A stretch of DNA of 63,512 nt from Thiomicrospira sp. (lineage in GTDB: Bacteria > Pseudomonadota > Gammaproteobacteria > Thiomicrospirales > Thiomicrospiraceae). The DNA lies in NCBI GenBank assembly GCA_030826915.1, contig JAUUDE010000065.1, positions 1 to 63,512 of the forward strand. Reading direction: 5' to 3'. The translations under genes and the position numbers were made by a program. The first letter of the stretch is position 1; each line of letters opens with the position of its first letter. Below, piece by piece: positions 51,616-60,938 of this stretch. The notes under the pieces are model-generated. The model saw only the letters and a program-made list of their open reading frames with translations, ran no database searches and was not told the DNA's origin.

Positions 51616-52443
51616 GTGAAAAAACTTTTGTTTACAGACTTGGACGGCTCCTTATTGGATCACCATGATTATGATTATTCCGCTGCGTTGCCAGCAATCG
51701 AGCTGTTAAACAATAAACAGGTTCCATGGATATTAACAACCAGTAAAACCGCAGCTGAAGTTATTGAATTAAAGGCTGAACTGCAAAATACACACCCCTT
51801 TATTGTTGAAAATGGAGCGGGTATCTTTTGGCCATCGGGTTCGATGGATACACAATTTTTGCCAAGCAACGTTGCTGTGCAAACGTGGGGAGAAGACTTT
51901 GAATTTATGAGTCTGAACGCCGTTTTGCTACCAGAAATGCTGCAACTGGCCCAGTCCTATAAAAAACAACTTAACCTCTCTTTTATCGGTTTTTCAGAAA
52001 TGAGTAACCAACAAGTAGCAGACTGTACTGGTCTGACATTAGAGAAGGCGGCTAAAGCCAAGCAGCGTGCTTTTTCTGAACCATTGCTTTGGCAAGATTC
52101 GGAAGACAAATTAATGCAGTTTAGCAATGCCATGGCTCAACATGGATTGCAACTCATTAAAGGGGGGCGTTTTGTGCATTTAATGGGCATGAGTAATAAA
52201 GGACAAGCATTAAAAGTCTTGTCTCATTATTACCAGCAGGCCTGGCAAGAAACGGTTGAAACCATGGCGTTAGGGGATGGTAATAACGATATTCCATTAT
52301 TAGAAGCCAGCGATTATCCGGTAATTATTCGTTCACCAGTTAATCCTGCACCAGTTGTGAAACATAGCAAAGTATTTATTACTAAAGAGAATGGCCCAAA
52401 AGGGTGGAATCAAGCCGTATTAGATTGGCTTGCAGTAGATTAG
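51616..52443 (+). CDS. Glucosyl-3-phosphoglycerate phosphatase (MpgP-like HAD)
   Basis: A 275-residue HAD-family phosphatase of the mannosyl/glucosyl-3-phosphoglycerate phosphatase group. FTDLDGSLLD carries the catalytic Asp pair, LTTSKT is motif II, and ALGDGNNDIPLLE binds Mg2+. It starts at GTG. Next to a GpgS-type synthase it should remove the phosphate to give glucosylglycerate. Mannosyl specificity is less likely given the synthase and phosphorylase. CAGGCCTG at 52237 is read as Gln-Ala-Trp. Confidence 0.82.
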   Translation: MKKLLFTDLDGSLLDHHDYDYSAALPAIELLNNKQVPWILTTSKTAAEVIELKAELQNTHPFIVENGAGIFWPSGSMDTQFLPSNVAVQTWGEDFEFMSLNAVLLPEMLQLAQSYKKQLNLSFIGFSEMSNQQVADCTGLTLEKAAKAKQRAFSEPLLWQDSEDKLMQFSNAMAQHGLQLIKGGRFVHLMGMSNKGQALKVLSHYYQQAWQETVETMALGDGNNDIPLLEASDYPVIIRSPVNPAPVVKHSKVFITKENGPKGWNQAVLDWLAVD

Positions 52444-52480
52444 AGATTTTCCAAACTCCCAAAGGTGGGAAGGAGCGTAT

Positions 52481-53719
52481 ATGGATTTTTATCAGAACGG
52501 CATTATTACAACCTTACACAATCTTGTAGACAGACCTATTGAGGATATGGAAGCGGACTTACTGAAATACAGTAAAACACGACCTTTAGGTTTGATTTTG
52601 CCAAGTCTGTATTCCGAACTGCAGACTCCAGCTTTGAGCAAAATTGTTGAAGAGCTCAAATCAGTACCTTATTTAGAAGAGATTGTTGTTGGTTTAGATA
52701 GAGCGAATGAAGAGGAATATCGCCATGCTTTAGAGTTTTTTTCGGTGCTGCCACAAAATGTCAAAGTAATTTGGAATGATGGCCCAAGAATGAAGGCGAT
52801 TCATAAGAAGCTAGTAGAAGAGGGTATTGCACCAGAGGCACCAGGTAAAGGACGCAATGTTTGGTATATGATTGGTTATGTATTGGGTTCAGATAAAGTC
52901 GAGTCGGTAGCCTTGCATGATTGCGATATTGTCACTTATGACCGTTCATTATTAGCCCGTCTGATTTACCCTGTTGCTAATCCACAATTTAACTACGCTT
53001 TTGCTAAAGGGTTTTATACACGTATTGCCAATCAAACAATGAATGGTCGTGTTACCCGATTATTAGTTACGCCTTTGATTAGAGCGTTACAGAAAACGGC
53101 GGGTGAGCATAGTGAACGAGCCAGTGAATATTTAACCCATATGGACTCCTATCGCTATCCGCTGGCAGGCGAGTTTGCGTTTAGGACAGGCGTGATTTCC
53201 GATTTAAGAATCCCATCCGATTGGGGTTTGGAAATTGGTGTGCTTTCAGAGATGAAACGAAATATCAGCTCTAACCGTGTATGTCAGGTGGATATTGCGG
53301 ATATTTATGATCACAAGCATCAAGACCTTTCTGCTGATGATGCACATAAAGGTCTATCGAAAATGTCGATTGATATTAGCAAAGCGTTTTTCCGTAAGTT
53401 AGCTGCAGAGGGTGTGACATTTAGCCAGGAGAGTTTCAGAACTCTTAAAGCAACCTACTACCGTATCGCTTTAGACTTGATTGAATCTTATCGTAATGAC
53501 GCAATTATAAACGGCTTAAAGCTTGATGTTCACCAAGAAGAGACGGCGGTAGAGATGTTTGCCGAAAATATTATTAAAGCAGGAAACCATTTTTTAGATG
53601 CACCAATGGAAACCCCATTTATTCCTTCTTGGAACCGAGTAGCGGCGGCTTTTCCAGAAATTATGCAAGAAATTACCGTCGCAGTAGAAGAAGATATGAA
53701 AGAGTATCAATCAAAATAA
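52481..53719 (+). CDS. gpgS: Glucosyl-3-phosphoglycerate synthase
   Basis: GpgS (GT81) transfers glucose from an NDP-glucose to 3-phosphoglycerate. The 412-residue cytosolic protein has the nucleotide-sugar metal motif DCD (Asp147, Asp149) in ALHDCDIVTYD, GKGRNVWYMIGYVLG before it, and AGEFAFRTGVI and SDWGLEIGVL in the acceptor half. It is 37 bases after the phosphatase and 12 before the phosphorylase. Glucosylglycerate is a compatible solute made under salt or nitrogen stress. Confidence 0.85.
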   Translation: MDFYQNGIITTLHNLVDRPIEDMEADLLKYSKTRPLGLILPSLYSELQTPALSKIVEELKSVPYLEEIVVGLDRANEEEYRHALEFFSVLPQNVKVIWNDGPRMKAIHKKLVEEGIAPEAPGKGRNVWYMIGYVLGSDKVESVALHDCDIVTYDRSLLARLIYPVANPQFNYAFAKGFYTRIANQTMNGRVTRLLVTPLIRALQKTAGEHSERASEYLTHMDSYRYPLAGEFAFRTGVISDLRIPSDWGLEIGVLSEMKRNISSNRVCQVDIADIYDHKHQDLSADDAHKGLSKMSIDISKAFFRKLAAEGVTFSQESFRTLKATYYRIALDLIESYRNDAIINGLKLDVHQEETAVEMFAENIIKAGNHFLDAPMETPFIPSWNRVAAAFPEIMQEITVAVEEDMKEYQSK

Positions 53720-53731
53720 AAGAGGCGAATT

Positions 53732-55492
53732 ATGCAAACCAGTCCAAATACAAACAATCAAGCTTATTCAGCGCTTATTGAGCGTATCACACCTTTGGTG
53801 CAAGCGTTGTATCCGGATGAAAATGCAATAGAATTAGCACACAAGTTTGTAGAAAAAACTGGGATAAAAAAAGATGACTGTGATGGCTTTACAGCGTATC
53901 AATCGCATTGGGATGAGCAAGATATTATGCTTATTACCTATGGCGATTCAATTAAAAATAGTCGTGAAAAACCCCTTAAAACCTTAAAAAACACCTTAGA
54001 CACCTATCTAAAAGAGAGTGTTTCCATGGTGCATATTTTACCTTACTATCCCTATACCTCCGACGGTGGTTTTGCTGTATCTGATTATGAAAATATCAAC
54101 CCTGATTTAGGTAGTTGGGATGATGTGACTGATATTAGCCAAAGCTATAAAATCATGGCAGACTTGGTGATTAATCATTGCTCAAGTGAACATCCCTGGT
54201 TTAAAGCCTTTGAAGCTGGAGATGAGACTTATGAAAACTATTTCATTCAAGCAAGTCCAGAGACCGATTTATCTGAAGTTGTGCGGCCAAGAACGACACC
54301 TTTATTGCGTTTAACTCGCACTCCCAAAGGGGATAAATACGTTTGGTGTACATTCAGTCATGATCAAATAGATTTGAATTTCTCTAATCCTGACGTTTTT
54401 TTGGAAGTCATGCGCTTAATTTCACTTTATATCGATAAAGGAGCGAGTATCTTCCGCTTAGATGCCATTGGTTTTTTATGGAAAATTATTGGTACCAGTT
54501 GCATTCATTTGCCTGAAACACATCAGGCAATTCAGCTGATGCGTGCCTTAATTGAGTGTCGTTTGCCAAGTGCTATTATTATCACTGAAACCAATGTGCC
54601 AAAAAAGGAAAACTTGACCTACTTTGGTAATGGTAATGAAGCGCACATGGTGTATAACTTTTCACTGCCTCCTTTGTTGATTAATGCGCTATTAACGGGT
54701 TCCGCTAAACACCTTAAAACGTGGTTAATGTCTATGCCGCCGGCGCAGATGGGCACGACCTTTTTAAACTTTATTGCAAGCCATGACGGTATTGGTGTTC
54801 GTCCTGCCGAAGGAATTCTTGATCCAGAAGAACTACAAAATATGATTCATGCATTACAGTCATTTGGAGCGAGGGTTTCATGGCGAACAGGCCTGAATGG
54901 TGAAAAGAATCCATACGAAATAAATATCGCTTTGATTGATGCCTTTAAAGGCACCTGCGAAGGAGAGGATGAGTATCAAGTAGCTAGAATGTTGTGTGCG
55001 CATGCAATCGCGATTGCATTAGAAGGCGTGCCAGCTATCTATGTGCACTCGTTCTTCGCCACTGAAAATGATTGTGAAAAGTTACAACAAACTGACCACA
55101 ATCGAGATATCAATAGACATCAATGGCAAGAACAAGAGCTTAAACCGCTACTGGAAGATTCTTCAACCATGAATAATCAAGTATTAACTGGCCTTAATCG
55201 GTTAATAGGTTTGCGTAAAAAACACGCCGCCTTTCATCCAAATGCCACCCAGTTTACATTGCATTTAGATGATGCTTTATTTGGATTTTGGCGTCAAAGT
55301 TTAATGCGTGATCAAAGTATCTTTGTGGTGAATAATGTCACAAATACGCCACAAACTTTGAGTTTGGCACAGCTAAACTTAATTGATATGGATCAGTGGA
55401 AAGAGATTATTTCTGACGAAGTGATTGGGGACTTACTAGGTGAAATGACTCTAGCACCATACCAAACTGTTTGGATTACCAATCGTTGGTAA
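53732..55492 (+). CDS. Glucosylglycerate phosphorylase-like GH13_18 enzyme
   Basis: A 586-residue sucrose-phosphorylase-family protein. The catalytic nucleophile is Asp244 (FRLDAIGFLWK), the acid/base Glu286 (ITETNVP) and the transition-state stabiliser Asp352 (ASHDGIG). Sucrose phosphorylases are about 490-500 residues, and this longer form matches the glucosylglycerate phosphorylase subgroup. It would split glucosylglycerate with phosphate into glucose-1-phosphate and glycerate, closing a cycle with the two upstream genes. CAGGCCTG at 54888 is read as Thr-Gly-Leu. Confidence 0.82.
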   Translation: MQTSPNTNNQAYSALIERITPLVQALYPDENAIELAHKFVEKTGIKKDDCDGFTAYQSHWDEQDIMLITYGDSIKNSREKPLKTLKNTLDTYLKESVSMVHILPYYPYTSDGGFAVSDYENINPDLGSWDDVTDISQSYKIMADLVINHCSSEHPWFKAFEAGDETYENYFIQASPETDLSEVVRPRTTPLLRLTRTPKGDKYVWCTFSHDQIDLNFSNPDVFLEVMRLISLYIDKGASIFRLDAIGFLWKIIGTSCIHLPETHQAIQLMRALIECRLPSAIIITETNVPKKENLTYFGNGNEAHMVYNFSLPPLLINALLTGSAKHLKTWLMSMPPAQMGTTFLNFIASHDGIGVRPAEGILDPEELQNMIHALQSFGARVSWRTGLNGEKNPYEINIALIDAFKGTCEGEDEYQVARMLCAHAIAIALEGVPAIYVHSFFATENDCEKLQQTDHNRDINRHQWQEQELKPLLEDSSTMNNQVLTGLNRLIGLRKKHAAFHPNATQFTLHLDDALFGFWRQSLMRDQSIFVVNNVTNTPQTLSLAQLNLIDMDQWKEIISDEVIGDLLGEMTLAPYQTVWITNRW

Positions 55493-55541
55493 AGTGATAT
55501 TGATTGCACATCGAATTTAAAAATTGGAAAAGGAATAAGAT

Positions 55542-56999
55542 ATGTCAGCTGCAGATATTGGTTTGATTGGGCTTGCTGTAATGGGGCAAAACTTGGTTTT
55601 GAATATGGCCGAACACGGTTTTCATGTGTGTGTCTATAACCGTTCAGAGCAAAAAACGCATGAGTTTATCAAAAACCGAACTCAAGGCTTTCCAATTAGT
55701 GCGGCTTATTCACTGCAAGAGTTGGTCGATTCCTTAGCCGCTCCACGTAAGATTATGTTAATGGTCAAAGCCGGTGAAGTGGTTGATTCATTTATAGAAC
55801 AACTTGTACCGCTTTTGGATGAAGGCGATATCATTATTGATGGGGGTAACTCCCTCTTTATTGACTCTAATCGTAGAACCAAAGAACTCGCTGAAAAAGG
55901 CATTCTCTTTATTGGTACGGGTGTTTCAGGTGGTGAAGAGGGGGCGCGTTTTGGACCTTCAATTATGCCAGGTGGTAATCACCAGGCCTGGTCAAGTGTT
56001 AAGCCTATTTTTCAAGCGATTGCCGCTAAATCAGACGGTGAAGCCTGTTGTGATTGGGTGGGTGATGATGGTGCTGGTCATTACGTGAAGATGGTTCACA
56101 ACGGTATTGAATACGGCGATATGCAGTTGATTAGCGAGGCTTATCAGCTATTGCGAGAAGGCTTAGGAATGAGTGCAGATGAATGCCAAAAAGTATTTGC
56201 CGCATGGAATGAGGGCGTTTTAGACTCCTATTTAATTGAAATTACCGCAGAGATTCTGACCTTTAAAGACAGCGATGGAGAACCGTTAGTTGACAAAATA
56301 TTGGATGCCGCCGGCCAAAAAGGGACAGGTAAATGGACTGGGATTAGCTCACTAGAGTTAGGTATTCCAGTGACATTGATTACCGAATCGGTTTATGCAC
56401 GTTGCTTGTCAGCTCTAAAATCAGAACGCCAGAAAGCCGCCAAAATTTATCCACGTACCGTTGCCGCTAAAACGTATAGTGAAGAGGAAAAAGAAGGCAT
56501 TATTTCATCTCTTCATGATGCTTTATACGCTTCAAAAATCGTCTCTTATGCACAAGGTTATATGCTTATGGCTGAGGCTGCAAAATCGTATGGTTGGGAC
56601 TTAAACTATGGCGGCATCGCTTTAATGTGGCGTGGTGGTTGTATTATTCGCAGTCGTTTCTTGGGAGAAATTAAGAAGGCCTATGACCAGCAACCTGATC
56701 TGAATAATTTACTGCAAGCAAGCTTCTTTGAAAACGCCATTAAAAATGCAGAGCAACAATGGCGAAAGGCTGTTGTGTTTGGTATTGAACAGCAAATTCC
56801 AACACCTACCTTAAGCTCGGCTTTGGCGTTTTTTGATGGTTATCGTAGTGCAGTTGTCCCAGCTAATTTACTACAAGCTCAGCGAGATTACTTTGGGGCC
56901 CATACCTACGAGCGAGTCGATGCTCCACGTGGAGAGTTTTTCCATACCGACTGGATTTCATCAGGTGGAAACGTCAGTTCCACTACCTATGAGGTTTAA
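55542..56999 (+). CDS. gnd: 6-phosphogluconate dehydrogenase, decarboxylating
   Basis: Oxidises 6-phosphogluconate to ribulose-5-phosphate with NADP+. The 485 residues contain GLAVMGQNLVLNMA (coenzyme), GVSGGEEGARFGPSIMPGG and HNGIEYGDMQLI (catalytic Lys and substrate site), and GTGKWTGISSLELG. It begins the oxidative pentose phosphate part of the operon, 49 bases after the phosphorylase and two before zwf. CAGGCCTG at 55983 is read as Gln-Ala-Trp. Confidence 0.97.
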   Translation: MSAADIGLIGLAVMGQNLVLNMAEHGFHVCVYNRSEQKTHEFIKNRTQGFPISAAYSLQELVDSLAAPRKIMLMVKAGEVVDSFIEQLVPLLDEGDIIIDGGNSLFIDSNRRTKELAEKGILFIGTGVSGGEEGARFGPSIMPGGNHQAWSSVKPIFQAIAAKSDGEACCDWVGDDGAGHYVKMVHNGIEYGDMQLISEAYQLLREGLGMSADECQKVFAAWNEGVLDSYLIEITAEILTFKDSDGEPLVDKILDAAGQKGTGKWTGISSLELGIPVTLITESVYARCLSALKSERQKAAKIYPRTVAAKTYSEEEKEGIISSLHDALYASKIVSYAQGYMLMAEAAKSYGWDLNYGGIALMWRGGCIIRSRFLGEIKKAYDQQPDLNNLLQASFFENAIKNAEQQWRKAVVFGIEQQIPTPTLSSALAFFDGYRSAVVPANLLQAQRDYFGAHTYERVDAPRGEFFHTDWISSGGNVSSTTYEV

Positions 57000-57001
57000 T
57001 C

Positions 57002-58486
57002 ATGGTTGAAGCCAATACATATGTTGTCTTTGGTGCAACGGGAAATCTATCTTTAACTAAACTGATGCCGGCGTTTTACCACCTTGAAGCTGTTGGACGT
57101 TTGCCTGAAGGCATGCGAATTGTCGCTATTGGACGTCGCGAATGGCAACAAGAAGATTGGTTGGCAGAAGTAAAAAAATACATAGAACCGATTGCTCGAG
57201 GGGGCATTAATCACTCAACTTTTGATGCTTTTGCAGAGCGTATGGACTATGTGCAAATGGATATTTTACAACCAGAGGCTTATTCCAAACTCGCAGAAAC
57301 GCTAGCTTTGCCTAAGTTTTCTGCAAATATCGCCTTCTATCTCTCGCTAGGGCCTGATATGTTTGGCAAGGTGACGCATGAGCTTAAAGCACATGGTCTA
57401 CTGGAAGAGTATGCAGGCTGGAGACGTGTTGTTTTAGAAAAACCGTTCGGTTATGACGCAGAAAGTGCCAAAGCATTACAAAATAAAATCAGTAAAGCTT
57501 TGTCTGAAGAACAGACCTATCGTATTGACCACTATCTTGGTAAAGGAATGGTGCAAAACGTTATGGTTTTCCGTTTTGCGAATGCACTTATGGAACCCTT
57601 ATGGAGTCGTAATACGATTGATCATATTCAAATTACCCACGCAGAAGATAAAAGTGTCGGCACGCGAGCAGGCTACTACGATCAAAGTGGTGCTTTACGC
57701 GATATGATTCAGAGCCACTTACTGCAATTGTTAGCCTTGGTTGCGATGGAGCCGCCAGCCTCTATGGAAGCGGAGTCGTTGCGAGATGAAAAAGTAAAAT
57801 TACTCAAATCGATTCGTCCAATCAAAAAGAATCAGGTTTCCAGCAGTGCCTATCGAGCACAATACAGAGAAGGTATTATTCATGATAATCAAGTTCCCAG
57901 TTATTTGAATGAACCGGGCGTGGCGGAAGACTCGGTCACCGAAACCTATGCCGCGCTTAAGTTGTATATTGATAACTGGCGGTGGGAAGGCGTGCCATTT
58001 TATATTCAGACAGGTAAAAACATGAAGCAGTCAAAAACGTTGGTTTCTATCTGCTTTAAACATCCGCCAAAACAGTTCTTTAGAGATTCTCAAGTCAAAA
58101 AGATGGAGCCAAATTGGATTGTTTTTGGCATCCAGCCAAATGAATCCATTAAAGTGGAGATGATTGCAAAACAACCAGGCCTGGAGATTAAGACTGAACA
58201 AATTAGCCTTGATGCGGCGATGAAATACGATGAAAACACTAAAATTGATGCCTATGAAGAGCTATTGCTTGATGTTATTAAAGGTGATCGTTCCTTGTTT
58301 TTGCGTTTTGATGAAGTCAAAGCCGCTTGGGATGTGGTTGATCCTGTACTTAACGCATGGGCGAGTCAAACAGACTATATTGATACCTATTGTTCAGGAA
58401 GTTGGGGTCCAGAAGGGTCGCAAAAGCTGTTTGAACGCAGTGATCAAAAATGGCGAACTTACATAAACCCGCATTGTGCTGAATAA
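57002..58486 (+). CDS. zwf: Glucose-6-phosphate 1-dehydrogenase
   Basis: First enzyme of the oxidative pentose phosphate pathway. The 494-residue protein has FGATGNLSLTKLMPA (GxxGxLxxxK coenzyme site; the second residue differs from the usual GASGDLA), EKPFGYD and the active-site RIDHYLGK. It starts two bases after gnd. CAGGCCTG at 58176 is read as Pro-Gly-Leu. Confidence 0.97.
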   Translation: MVEANTYVVFGATGNLSLTKLMPAFYHLEAVGRLPEGMRIVAIGRREWQQEDWLAEVKKYIEPIARGGINHSTFDAFAERMDYVQMDILQPEAYSKLAETLALPKFSANIAFYLSLGPDMFGKVTHELKAHGLLEEYAGWRRVVLEKPFGYDAESAKALQNKISKALSEEQTYRIDHYLGKGMVQNVMVFRFANALMEPLWSRNTIDHIQITHAEDKSVGTRAGYYDQSGALRDMIQSHLLQLLALVAMEPPASMEAESLRDEKVKLLKSIRPIKKNQVSSSAYRAQYREGIIHDNQVPSYLNEPGVAEDSVTETYAALKLYIDNWRWEGVPFYIQTGKNMKQSKTLVSICFKHPPKQFFRDSQVKKMEPNWIVFGIQPNESIKVEMIAKQPGLEIKTEQISLDAAMKYDENTKIDAYEELLLDVIKGDRSLFLRFDEVKAAWDVVDPVLNAWASQTDYIDTYCSGSWGPEGSQKLFERSDQKWRTYINPHCAE

Positions 58487-58506
58487 TAAGTGGTGAGAGG
58501 TGAAAT

Positions 58507-59238
58507 ATGGCGCGAGATAACTTACCCATCAATTGGCATGTTTTTAGTGATGCTGAACAACTCGCACAAAGTTTGGTGGCAGAGATTCTACAACTTGCCC
58601 AACAAGCCATAAATGAACGTGGAGCCTTTCATTTTATTACCGCAGGCGGCAGCACCCCAAATCGTTGCTATCAATTATTAGCCAATTGCCAAGCGGATTG
58701 GAAAAACTGGCATATCTATATGGGAGATGAGCGGGTTCTGCCATTTAACAACCCAGAACGCAATTCACAAGCGTTACTTTCTCACTGGCTAAATCATAAC
58801 GATATTCCTGCTAGCAATGTACACTTTATAAATACCGAAGCAGGGGCAGAAAAGTCAGCACAAAGTTATGCCGATTTAATTCAAGCATTTCCTGCTTTTG
58901 ATTTATGCCTACTGGGAATGGGTGAAGACGGCCACACGGCTAGTTTGTTTCCAGGGCATGATAAAGGAGAGACTGTTCAACAAGTGTTTGCTGAAAATAG
59001 CAAAAATGAACCAGCACCTATTATTATCGAAAACAAATCCCCTAAACCCCCTGAGCAGAGAGTGAGTTTAAGCTATGCTGCTTTTAATAAGTGCCAATTA
59101 GTCATTAAGTTAATCACTGGAGCAAGCAAGCAAGAAGCAGTCAGACAGTGGTTAACAAATGAATCTGAACTTCCAATTCAAAAAGTTCAAGCTAAAGAGA
59201 CCAAGGTATATCTTAGTCAAGATGCTTTACCAATCTAA
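58507..59238 (+). CDS. pgl: 6-phosphogluconolactonase
   Basis: Hydrolyses the lactone made by Zwf. The 243-residue DevB/SOL-type protein has TAGGSTPNRCYQLL, YMGDERVLPF and LLGMGEDGHTASLFPG. It is the last gene of the operon, 20 bases after zwf, and is followed by a CAGGCCTG copy and a terminator. Confidence 0.95.
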   Translation: MARDNLPINWHVFSDAEQLAQSLVAEILQLAQQAINERGAFHFITAGGSTPNRCYQLLANCQADWKNWHIYMGDERVLPFNNPERNSQALLSHWLNHNDIPASNVHFINTEAGAEKSAQSYADLIQAFPAFDLCLLGMGEDGHTASLFPGHDKGETVQQVFAENSKNEPAPIIIENKSPKPPEQRVSLSYAAFNKCQLVIKLITGASKQEAVRQWLTNESELPIQKVQAKETKVYLSQDALPI

Positions 59239-59309
59239 ACTTTGTAAAGGTCGCTAGAAAGAGTTAGCAGGCCTGGTCACAAATGTAACTTCTTAAATTT
59301 TAGACATAA

Positions 59310-59343
59310 AAAAACCCCGATTGACGAATCAATCGAGGTTTTT
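59310..59343. terminator. Bidirectional terminator between pgl and tRNA-Leu
   Basis: A 15-base-pair stem with one non-canonical pair (59310-59324 with 59329-59343) closes on a CGAA tetraloop, with A runs before and T runs after. It lies between the convergent sugar operon and tRNA transcript. Confidence 0.9.
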
Positions 59344-59347
59344 GAAT

Positions 59348-59431
<84 letters not shown>

Positions 59432-59471
59432 GAATAAGATATCTAAACTAAGTTAAACACCCTATAAAATA

Positions 59472-59547
59472 TGGTGGCCACACCTGGAATCGAACCAGGG
59501 ACACAGGGATTTTCAATCCCTTGCTCTACCGACTGAGCTATGTGGCC
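59472..59547 (-). tRNA. tRNA-Phe (anticodon GAA)
   Basis: A 76-base cloverleaf with encoded CCA. The anticodon stem GGGAT/ATCCC encloses TGAAAAT... reading GAA; acceptor GGCCACA pairs with TGTGGCC. It is the first gene of a two-tRNA transcript with tRNA-Leu 40 bases downstream. Confidence 0.93.
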
Positions 59548-59563
59548 AAAATAGAATGGGCGT

Positions 59564-59592
59564 ATTATAGGGACGGGCTTTGCGAGTGTCAA
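59564..59592 (-). promoter_or_regulatory. Consensus sigma-70 promoter of the tRNA-Phe/Leu operon
   Basis: Minus strand: perfect TTGACA (59592-59587), a 17-base spacer and perfect TATAAT (59569-59564). The -10 is followed by a G+C-rich ACGCCC discriminator, typical of stable-RNA promoters repressed by ppGpp. The tRNA begins 17 bases after the -10 box. Confidence 0.9.
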
Positions 59593-59973
59593 ATTTTATT
59601 TTGAAATTATATGATTTTATTTGCTGTGATAAATCTGTGACAGCCCTTTGTTACTTTAGAGTTATTTTTACTATATGACTCTATTGTTCTCTTCTGTATA
59701 GATAAGTTTTTATAAGTATTGAAACCAAAAGGTTAGAAGGCATTTGTTTACTATTGTTTGCGTTCAATAAAAATGAACATCTTATTTTTTGAACAAAGTT
59801 TTTTTTGTAAATAGGTTATGGCTGATAATGAATTTATAAAAGAGCATTGCCATTTAATAATTTGGCAATGCCGGTTTATGAAAAGTACTGTATGAAATAC
59901 TAAAACAACGTATGGAATTGAAGATTAGCTTTGTCTAGCAATAGGGTACTATTTTACAAAGTCCTTTCATTTA
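59593..59973. other. A+T-rich gap with one hairpin
   Basis: Between the tRNA promoter and the metallo-hydrolase gene. It contains a nine-base-pair hairpin (59844-59852 with 59863-59871, ten-base loop) that could end the minus-strand permease/hydrolase transcript. I see no gene or other repeat in the remainder. Confidence 0.45.
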
Positions 59974-60909
59974 CTACATTGAAGCTTCTAGTTTTAAGTA
60001 AGTGCGGTTTACGTTTTGTTTATGCCATGAATCGTAGTGTTTTAAGTGTTTGAATTCAGGCCAGTCTCTGTTTTCTTCAACAGCAGTATCAACGCCTGCA
60101 AAATCTTCTGCTAATTGAGTCATGGTTGAAACCAACTTTTTCAAATAATTGCCGGTTTCAGCGTCGGCTTTTTTCCAGTCTGACACTTGACCATGACCTG
60201 GTACGATAAAATTAGCAGGAAGTTTACGCATTTCTTGGTAGGCTTCATTCCATGTAATAGGGTTTGACCAAGGGTGCACACCTAGCATACGATCTAAATA
60301 CACCATATCGCCTGTGAATAGTACTTTTTGTTTTGGTAACCATAATGCACTGTCTCCAGGGAAGTGCGCATCGCCGTAGAAATTAAGCTGCATTTCAACG
60401 CCGCCAATATTCAGAGTGTTTGATGCTTTTTCTAGTACCACATCAGCCGTTTTCATTTTGACACCTTTAAGAGCAGGCACTTTTCTGACCAAGCTTTCTA
60501 CTTCTTGATTAAACATGGCTGTTTGTGTTTTTACACTGCCTGCGTAGGCATAGATTTTGGCACCTTGTTTAGAGAAATAGTCATTTCCTAACCAACGGTG
60601 ATCTTGGCTACCAATATTGATAACCGCCACAATCGGTTGGTCTTTAATGCCCTTAGCAATCGCTTCCAGCTTTTTAGCCGCAGCATCACCCGCACCAGAG
60701 TCAACCAGCACCCAACCCTTAGCGGTGTCTATAAAACCGATATTGTTGTTCAAGCCAAGGTTTTCAGGTGTACGGTCAGTAATAGGACCAATGTAGGCAT
60801 AAACGCCATCCGTTACTTTTTGAGCCTTAAATTCCATGGCTTGAGCTGAAAAAGAGGATACGGCCCAAGCAGTAGTTGTTATCCATCCTAAGAAAGTTCG
60901 TCTGTTCAT
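59974..60909 (-). CDS. Exported metallo-beta-lactamase-fold protein with altered metal site
   Basis: A 311-residue MBL-fold protein. I choose the ATG at 60909, not 60942. It has AAAGGAT upstream and starts MNRRTFLGWITTTAW, a twin-arginine-like signal peptide cleaved near residue 24. Of the usual zinc motif HxHxDH only the last two remain (IGSQDH, 99-104). His182, Asp201 (FTGDMV) and His239 (VPGHG) are present. Thus one metal site is probably lost or rebuilt. It follows the permease gene, suggesting a shared role, perhaps in sulfur or metal handling. Confidence 0.75.
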   Translation of the reverse strand: MNRRTFLGWITTTAWAVSSFSAQAMEFKAQKVTDGVYAYIGPITDRTPENLGLNNNIGFIDTAKGWVLVDSGAGDAAAKKLEAIAKGIKDQPIVAVINIGSQDHRWLGNDYFSKQGAKIYAYAGSVKTQTAMFNQEVESLVRKVPALKGVKMKTADVVLEKASNTLNIGGVEMQLNFYGDAHFPGDSALWLPKQKVLFTGDMVYLDRMLGVHPWSNPITWNEAYQEMRKLPANFIVPGHGQVSDWKKADAETGNYLKKLVSTMTQLAEDFAGVDTAVEENRDWPEFKHLKHYDSWHKQNVNRTYLKLEASM

Positions 60910-60938
60910 TGAATTATCCTTTAGTGTAAAGGTCTCTA

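Noticed and set aside
56923-56934. Palindrome CTCCACGTGGAG in gnd as a parS candidate
   Set aside because: Only the central CCACGTGG agrees with parS; the outer bases do not, and it is inside a conserved coding region.
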